Assembly: GCA_023014485.1 (NCBI GenBank)
Contig: JAJOZX010012042.1
Location: 62,001-126,000, forward strand
DNA from: Bathynomus jamesi
Lineage: Eukaryota; Arthropoda; Malacostraca; Isopoda; Cirolanidae
DNA: 64,000 nt
Direction: 5' to 3'
Below, piece after piece: positions 57,310 to 64,000 of this stretch; within the stretch, counting starts at the first letter, position 1, and every line of letters starts with the position of its first letter. The position numbers and the translations under genes were made by a program. Under the pieces are notes generated by a model, which was not told where the DNA came from, did no database searches, and was given only the letters and a program-made list of their open reading frames with translations.

Positions 57310-58735
57310 TATATATATATATATTCCTATCCACCTTTTTGTATTTTATAAATGGGAATTTAACGTCTCCGCAGATCATTATATTGGGGGATGGAGGGTT
57401 TATGGCCTTTATTAGCTTTCTGATGCCATCAATGGCCTCCGAGAATTTTTCGGTTGGGATGTTTGGAGGGCTATAGATGACTGTTAGTATCACGTTTAGT
57501 TTTTCTATTTTCACTGCTTGGAGTTCCACAAAGCTGTTTGATTTACTTATTATCGTCTTTCTCATATGACCTTCATGTACATGTATATTACAGCCACCTT
57601 TACGTCTCGTTGTTCTATCCGCTCTTCGTAAGTTGAAGACCTCTATATTTATCTCTTCCTTATCAAGTACAATGTTCGCAGTTTTCATAATTTCCTTGGC
57701 AATCCTTAAGCTGAGTTTCTGTGAGGCATGCGATGTCCGCCCTTGTTTCGTCCATAAATCCTTTCCGGTAGGAAACTTTGTTGAGTGATTGGTTTGGTCT
57801 TATTCCTTGAATATTAGCCAGGACAATATTTAGGTTCTTTGTTTTTCGTTGCTCCTTGTGCATTTTAAGTTCGTTTTCCTTCGGTATCACTTGTTTCGTT
57901 GCCCTATGATCCTCCGACAGAGATCCGTTTCCGCACACCTGTTCTGGTAGCTTCTTGGCTGGAAGCGGTTTGGCTTGGGGGTTTCCAGCTGTGTCAACTG
58001 CATGCGTTGGATAACATTTAGCAGCCGTATCGTGTCTGCGATGTTGAAAAAAAATTTTTTTCTTCGCTTATTCTGTTCTGATTGTTATTGTTATTCCTAT
58101 TGTCATTTAAACTTTGTCCTTTGTTCTTTGAGTCCGTCGGAAGATGTTGATAGTAGCATTTTTTCCCGTATTTGCAGGTTCCATATTTTGAGCAAGTCCT
58201 GCAGATGTCCGGGTGATAGAATTCGCATGTCTCCAAATTTACAATGACCATTATTATAGAAGAAATTGCGTAATAGGGGATGTTCATATATACATTGTCC
58301 TCTTTTAAATCTGCAATTGTCTTTTATACTCGTATAATATCTGCATATAATTCCTTCCCCATATTTACTCGTGGCCTTTTTTTTTTGCGCCTTATTGGGG
58401 GATTTTTCCTATTTGTGCTATTTGTGTTAATGTCCTTCGTTGCCCTTATACTATCTGTTGGCTTTATACTCTCTTTCGACTGCATGGTTTCGCCCTCGTT
58501 GTGTGACGGTATTTGATTTTTCTTTCTACTTCGCCTTTCTTCGTTTCTTCTGTTTTCCTCTCTTCTTTATTCCCACTTTCCTCTTTCAATTTCTTCGCGT
58601 AGTCTCTTTCCGCTTTAATTACTCTAAAAGAGTTTAATTCGGTCATGCAGTTTTTCGCAGAAATTTTTTAGCCCATTAAGTTGCTTCGAGTTCGTTATAA
58701 GGGAGATATTTTCATCTTCCCATTCTAGGCATCTA
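57310..58735 (-). pseudogene. LINE G fragment: CCCH finger ORF1 piece and APE endonuclease
   Basis: The minus strand contains a CCCH finger (CRTCSKYGTCKYGKKC then YYQH, 58287-58018), a Lys/Glu-rich stretch, and an APE endonuclease in two frames (VLANIQGIRPNQS, CLTETQLKDC at 57938-57663; then VILTVIYSPPN and MICGDVKFPF at 57688-57320). The RT is missing. It meets the 3' end of LINE E at a TA array. It is a different subfamily from D/E, and dead. Confidence 0.75.
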
Positions 58736-58740
58736 AAATT

Positions 58741-58998
58741 AGATATTTAACCAAATATATTTTATCCAAACCTTGAAATTGGGGACTTTAAATAAATATC
58801 TGTATCTGTGACTTTCAGGGTGACCTAGAATGACCATTAGATTTAAAACGTAATAATGTACCGTTTATGCACAAACAATACCTGAAAATGTTTTTTATTA
58901 CGAGTACAATACAAAATAGCCAATAAAGCATCACAGTGCTCACAGAACCGACTTTATCCGAACATCTTGTTAATTGCCCCTTCGAAGTTGTCCATGTT
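58741..58998. other. Return to the ancestral unit sequence
   Basis: From ATTTAACCAAATATATTTTA it matches unit 2 at 33538 onward. No gene is seen. It marks the right edge of the LINE F-E-G insertion cluster. Confidence 0.6.
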
Positions 58999-60790
58999 GG
59001 CTCTCTCACCCATGTTGAAACAATTCATGTAGGTTTTTATGTTTTTCGCATATTTTGATGAAGTCTTCATCTTGTTGTCCATCCTCAGAAGAAAAAACTT
59101 TAGGACACACGAGCGACGTGTTTTTCGCGTATCTAACCTCTGTGTACAGTCTATCCACTTTCTCCTTCTCAGAGATGTTTTCTCTGTTAAGGAACTGGTC
59201 CACTTCCGCTGCGACAGTGAACGGTCCTCCCATGCACTTCAGTTTCTGAAGATCTTCATTTTTCTGTCGCTCGATGGCCATGTTATCAATTTCTTTCTCG
59301 CTTATTCTATTCCTCTTCAGAGATTTTTGTTTTTCAATCCATGACAGCTTCATTTCTTTCAGTTCAGTTGCTGTCGTTCGGTACTTACTGAATGCGTCAT
59401 GTTCTGTCTGACTTATCAGGTCAGCACTCTGTCGCTTCACAAACACACTTGATGCTCCCGCAAGATGACCGATGCCACGAATCGAGAATTCATAGTTCAC
59501 AAAACCCACAGACTGCTGTTCGACGGGATTATGATGAGGGACATGCTGAAGCTTTTCTGAGAGAGTAGGTCAACTCGGTACTGCTGTGTTTGGCTTTCAA
59601 GCTCACAAAATTCGAAAATATGGCCTTTTTGGTGCTCAAAACTGTCAGCCAACATCTTCAGCAGGGGCTTTATTAGCCGTATCAGTTGGTCCTTGAGCAG
59701 TTCACTATATTCGCATATGGACTGCACAACCTCATGCATGTATAGGCTCTCTTGGAAGGTTATATCACTGATGAAATTGAAAGCGGGCGTATCTACGGAC
59801 AGAAGAGACTCAGCCGTTGTTTCTTTGAACTCTTCATACAGAATTTTAAATGCAGGAATCAGTTCACCGTATGTTGTCGAGCTGGACGTCGTCAGTCGAA
59901 TGAGAGGGTTTATCAGGTGAATGCTAATAAGGGCACCAGCACAGAAGAACACAGGAAAAAATGCGATTTCCTCAAATGATCTGCAGATACTGATCAACTG
60001 GTTGGTGACGTGACAAATCCCTGCAAAGAACTCTTCCATTTTCGCAGTGGTGCAGCGTCATTCCCGCACAGCTTGTGAGTCGAGCAAACCGCTTGTCCTT
60101 TAGTGAGAGGTTCTGAGTCTTCTCGGAGTGTATTGCTTCATCGAGTTCGCATGGGTAGTTCCATTGCTTGTGATCAAAGTCATGATTCACGATTCTTGTA
60201 AAGCAGTCAATCAATTCGCGAACGCCCTCAAAAAGGCATTCCCCCAAAAGAAGAAAAAGGAGAGAGTTGAAATCAAGGCCTCTAAAGCTCTTAAAACCTA
60301 TCCCATTTTTGTTTTAAATTTAGAAAAGAATTTGTAGTGTGTAAGGTGCATGTATGTGTAGTGAGGAATAGAGGGAGAAGAGTGTGTTTGAGAGCATGCT
60401 GGGCTACTCACAAGGTAGATGAGACACGGAAAGTGATCAGCTAAAGAGGACAGTAACAGGAGAAACGGGAGTTCTAGCACTCTATGTCTCCTGCCTAACG
60501 TCCCTCCCAGAGTACTGCCCTGATGGATTGGTGTCTACCATCTCCAGCAACATGTTTACAATCTCGTCAATTAGTAATTGCTCTGTTGCACTGTTCTTTC
60601 CATTAGTAGAGTCGACCAAGAATGCTGCATAGATTTTATTCTGCCATATTCTTTGTTCATTGGATATCCAAAACTTTACATCAGGGAAGGATGCACGTTG
60701 GAGAACGAGTGAAACTTGGGATATTAATCATCGAACTCCAAAATATTGCAAACAGGTTCTTCACCCATCAAATTGTGGGACGTTTGATCT
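58999..60790 (-). pseudogene. Gene X, most complete copy (unit 3)
   Basis: On the minus strand, an N-terminal exon-like block (about 60790-60430) is broken by a 16-base deletion relative to unit 1. The body at 60247-59497 reads GVRELIDCFTRIVNHDF, KDKRFARLTSCAGMTLHHC, ICHVTNQLISICRSFEE and a hydrophobic stretch IAFFPVFFCAGALISIHLI. It continues with TTYGELIPAFKILYEE and HQKGHIFEFCELES. 59509-59006 continues GFVNYEFSIRGIGHLAGASS, a Lys/Glu-rich helix, GGPFTVAAEVDQFL and RLYTEVRYAKNTSLVCPK to a TGA. There are frameshifts at about 60030 and 59520. I recall a family of repeated invertebrate proteins with this pattern but cannot name it. Confidence 0.6.
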
Positions 60791-60866
60791 GTCAATAGAA
60801 AGCTTATGCGTGAGTAAAGTGATTCTAATGTTACTTCTCAAATTACTGTTGAAAAACACTCTAAAC

Positions 60867-61065
60867 CAGTGGTATTTAACCTGGAGATAATTACCTTCAG
60901 GCGGATAATGTCTTAAAAAAAGCCGAGTTATGGTTCCACTAAAGTTTTTTATTCTTTTCTAATTTTCCTTTTCTCATATTCTCCATTTAAAAAGGGAAGA
61001 GGGGTAATTACAGTTTTGTTGGCTAACTGAAGGGGTAACAGTTCAAAATAGGTTAAATACCACTG
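60867..61065. mobile_element. hAT-type MITE with CAGTGGTATTTAACCT ends (unit 3)
   Basis: The left end is CAGTGGTATTTAACCTGGAG and the right end AGGTTAAATACCACTG. It is the same insertion as 20577-20821, so it predates the units. Confidence 0.7.
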
Positions 61066-61079
61066 CTATACTGTAAACT

Positions 61080-62935
61080 CTTATAAGATATTCCAAAGAA
61101 TAGGAATTACAAAGTACGTCCTTTGAAAATTCTCTCCTTTATTTAAAACATAAGTATGGGCAGAGAATGCTTCAGATTATAAAACCGATGTTGCTTATAA
61201 ACAAACTTAAAAGACATTTTATCATAAAGTATACTCGTAATAAAATGCGAACTTTGTTTTTTATTTATTTCAATATTCCATGCGTCATTTATACCATTTA
61301 TACCATACTCCAAAACGTTAAAGAAGGTAAAGTACAAACATAACAAACGTATAATTTAATAATGTACTAAATTAATGTAATATCGTAATTATTATGTACT
61401 GCATAATAATAATTAAAACTCTGTTTTAAAATATTTGAGAGATACTTAAAAACGAGATGCCCATGTAATTGGACATTTTATGTGAACATTTTCTCCGAGG
61501 TTGGCTCTTTTCGTAAGTCACTTGTTTCCTCAAATTCCGATAACTTTCGAAGCGGGGTAACCTGAAGTGATGTTAGTAGAATAAGTAAACAACGAATTGC
61601 TTATTGATTATTATAGCTCAACCTAAAATAAAATCAATTACATTCGCAGTATGGCCAAAGTACACATTCTCTCAATTCATGTAAGGGTGTTACGAAAGTG
61701 GTGATTTTTTATTCAGTAAATTTTATCACATTTTTAAACAGTTTTATTTTTTAAAGAAATCGTAAACTGAGCATGGTTTATCCAAAAAGGAAAACTGGAA
61801 AATCCGGATTGTTATTTGCAACGTCGTATTCAGATTTTTAGCATTACATCATATCATTGTTGCCTCGAAGTTTTCACGGATCCGAAGACGTCAAATCTTA
61901 TAGCGCAAGCGCTGCATTTGGTGTGTCGTCACGTTTGTTTGCTGATGTCGTTCGCAACGTCGAGCCTCAGCTCAGTAATTATAACAAGTAAGATGAAAAA
62001 AAAAAGCACAAAAAGTATGGAACGAGATGTATACCAAATAATATATTAAAAAAAAATAATTTATATGCGATAATCCATGTTTCGCTTCATATTCCAATTG
62101 ATCTGGGTACCTGTTGGTAGAGAAGACGGAGATTTTATGACTCGCACATAAAAAATCAATGAACAGTAGATGTACTTTAAGTAGAATGAGTACAGTTACA
62201 CAAAAAAGTTACATTTATTAGTTAAAGCAGTCTTATAAATGATGAAGTTTAGAGTATACTTTTCACATAAATAAAACAAAAAATATTATTTCATTATATT
62301 TTAAAAGCTATATTAACAAGTACCTCTGTGAGCAGAACAGTGTTTTGATCATTCTCGCAAAAGCTATGTACGTAAATATTTATAGAGAGAAATTGCCACG
62401 GTTGACTGTGTTATAAGATTCATTGTTACTGAAAAAATACAGTATAATTACAGAGTAATGTGTGTTGAGGCATATGCTGTAAATATACAGTATGTACTGT
62501 AATTATTGTTTCGAATAACGATGACATTCAAGACAGGAAATTTCCTCGTAATTCATATTGAATTTTATTAATTTAAGAAATTACAATAACTAATTTATAT
62601 TAGAAATTGATTATCCCCAATTTACCTTTCAAATTATGAACATATCGTAAACTTTTATCTCTCAGGTTTTATAGAAATTATTGTGATAAAAATTACGACC
62701 AATTACTACCAATTACTACCAGTTACTACCAATTACTACCAGTGACTACTAATTACTACTAATTACCATCGCGCAAACACAGTCCTCTTTATAACATTTA
62801 TCAGTAAGAAAAATCGACAATTCTTTGTCACGCAAATTAAATTTGATCATTTCCAGGTTTGAGTTTGACGAACGGGACAAGTTCTCCCCATAAAACTTTG
62901 CTTTTTTAAATTTTTGTGGATTGAATCGTTTTATA
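61080..62935. other. Right-hand end of unit 3, no intact gene
   Basis: It is collinear with 20870-22908 and 38450-40886. It contains a decayed membrane-ORF segment (about 61770-61985, readable as FADVVRNVEPQLS in one frame) and AT-rich sequence with ATTACTACC repeats near 62700-62765. No complete ORF. Confidence 0.5.
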
Positions 62936-62948
62936 TATATATATATAT

Positions 62949-63496
62949 CAGTGGCGACTCGTGGTATAAATGTATGGGGGTGCGATTTCATAAAATTGTA
63001 CGACAACATGGACTCACAAGAGGCTAGCGCGAATCCAACTGCCGCTCACAAGAGTACTTGTATTAACATATGCGGCTATGCCAGACGTACAATTCTAGTT
63101 AATTACAAATAAGTAATAATTTCAATAAAATACATATAAATGGCTTATATCATTATTACTGAAGTAACTATTAGTAAAAATAAAGTTATTATAAAAAAAT
63201 TATATTTACTTGAGCGAAAAATCTATCGCTCCATTCGGCTGCAATATTATTTTGTATTCAAACAGCAGTACGCTGTTTGAAGTTGTGCTATAAGTTTAGA
63301 ATATTATGTACTGTATGAAGGCTTACTCAAAATGCCTCATGAATCATGATATGCCAGATGAATTTTTAAAATATATTTCAAGAATATTTTTTTTAATATC
63401 TTAAAATTAATAATTTTTTATCCGTTAAATTAATATTTATCGTTTCAAGCAAGGGGGAGCGACCGCTCCATCGCTCCTATACGCCAGTCGCCACTG
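62949..63496. mobile_element. hAT-type MITE with CAGTGGCGACT ends, 548 bp
   Basis: The left end CAGTGGCGACTCG and the complement of the right end, CAGTGGCGACTGG, form the terminal repeats. It is inserted in a TA array, so the 8-bp duplication would be ATATATAT. No coding capacity seen; a 63-codon frame at 62921 starts in the microsatellite. Confidence 0.7.
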
Positions 63497-63506
63497 ATAT
63501 ATATAT

Positions 63507-64000
63507 AATATATTTTTTGACACCAAATTCCGCTATTCGCAAACCCAGCTCCGTTATTCAATGCCAGATAAGGGAATAAATAATTCACAATTCCGCCTGC
63601 TACCAAACGCAGCGTAGCATGCCCGTATCGCATGAAAAGGCACGGTCTTTGTGGCGAGATATGAGGAAGAAAGTCGTTGGTGAGAGCAGTGGTGGTGAAA
63701 CTTTCAGTACGAGTCGGGGTGGTTTGACCCCAGTCAGGGGTAGTTTGAGGAAATAAAAGTACAGTATAGGTATGTTTATTCTTTTATTGATGTTATTCAT
63801 AACTTACTATGCTAATACAGGTCTGTATTTGTGTCTTATACTTGCTTTTATGTATCGTATGGGAACATATCCAAACATCTTACCTTCTGAAAAATGGCCA
63901 CCGGAACGTATCCCTCCATAAAACATGTATTTATATAGGAAAAAATTATTCGTTATTCGCAATTATGCTATTCGTAATGAGTCTGAGGACCATAACTCTT
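63507..64000. mobile_element. Tigger/pogo-type element, inverted copy, runs off the window
   Basis: This is the reverse complement of 40936-41450, beginning TTTTTTGACACCAAATTCCG and missing the 60 bases at one end. The plus strand carries the GGETFSTSRGG-type coding remnant with a frameshift. It sits at the start of the presumed fourth unit. Confidence 0.7.

Larger units (their letters stand above)
40887..62935. repeat. Tandem unit 3
   Basis: This is the third paralogous segment. From about 42993 it is nearly identical to the start of the window and shares with unit 1 the N1, F and D/E LINE insertions and the foldback at the same site. Later private insertions include foldback copy 3 (45092), a 192-bp hAT-type MITE (44741), a hairpin element (45939) and a hAT-type MITE inside N1 (47159). 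It contains gene C and a gene X copy. A further copy of the unit junction follows at about 62935. Confidence 0.75.

Noticed and set aside
58741..62935. Endogenous DNA virus origin for gene X and the membrane ORF
   Set aside because: The membrane segments and lack of known transposon ends made this worth a thought, but no viral hallmark gene is present. It is left as unidentified.

Overview
The window is eukaryotic, AT-rich and very repeat-dense. It holds spliced genes with GT-AG introns and TATA promoters, many (TA)n and (GT)n arrays, LINEs, Penelope-like elements with GIY-YIG endonucleases, hAT-, mariner- and TTAA-type DNA transposons, and tRNA-like SINE heads. This mix suggests an invertebrate animal, perhaps an arthropod or crustacean. 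That guess is low-confidence because nothing here fixes the species.

Layout. The window is built of three diverged tandem copies of one unit: unit 1 about 1-22908, unit 2 about 22909-40886, unit 3 about 40887-62935. A fourth unit appears to begin at the right edge. Each unit carries, reading right to left, one small secreted-protein gene on the minus strand in its left part. Its right part holds a block with a decayed multi-copy gene ('gene X', minus strand) and a short plus-strand membrane ORF. Units 1 and 3 share LINE insertions and a 92-bp foldback element that unit 2 lacks, so they are the closer pair although they are not neighbours.

The secreted-protein genes (A 300-5612 partial, B 23128-33040, C 41708-50217) can be assembled by hand. 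Exon 1 carries the TATA-driven 5' UTR and only the initiator ATG. Exon 2 encodes a hydrophobic signal peptide. Exon 3 is short and Arg/Gly-rich in A and C, but a long Pro-Thr/Gly exon in B. Exon 4 encodes an Asp-Ser-rich acidic block, and the last exon an Arg-Gly-Tyr cationic tail. All internal junctions are phase 1. In gene B the acidic exon (about -16) and the cationic exon (about +17) nearly cancel. That would fit a charge-neutralised antimicrobial-type precursor or a self-coacervating matrix or adhesive protein. Gene C has a frameshifted tail.

Transposons. Units 1 and 3 carry a 5'-truncated RT fragment (family N1), a minus-strand LINE (F) and a nearly full-length LINE (D/E) with a PHD plus CCCH ORF1. 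F and D/E meet head to head across a microsatellite. LINE D is split by a 3.2-kb TTAA-flanked transposon with a non-piggyBac-like protein. In unit 2, gene X is split by a 3.7-kb hAT-like element with an exact 8-bp target duplication. Unit 2 also has a head-to-head Penelope-like pair with hammerhead-like motifs. Nearly every mobile-element ORF is broken.
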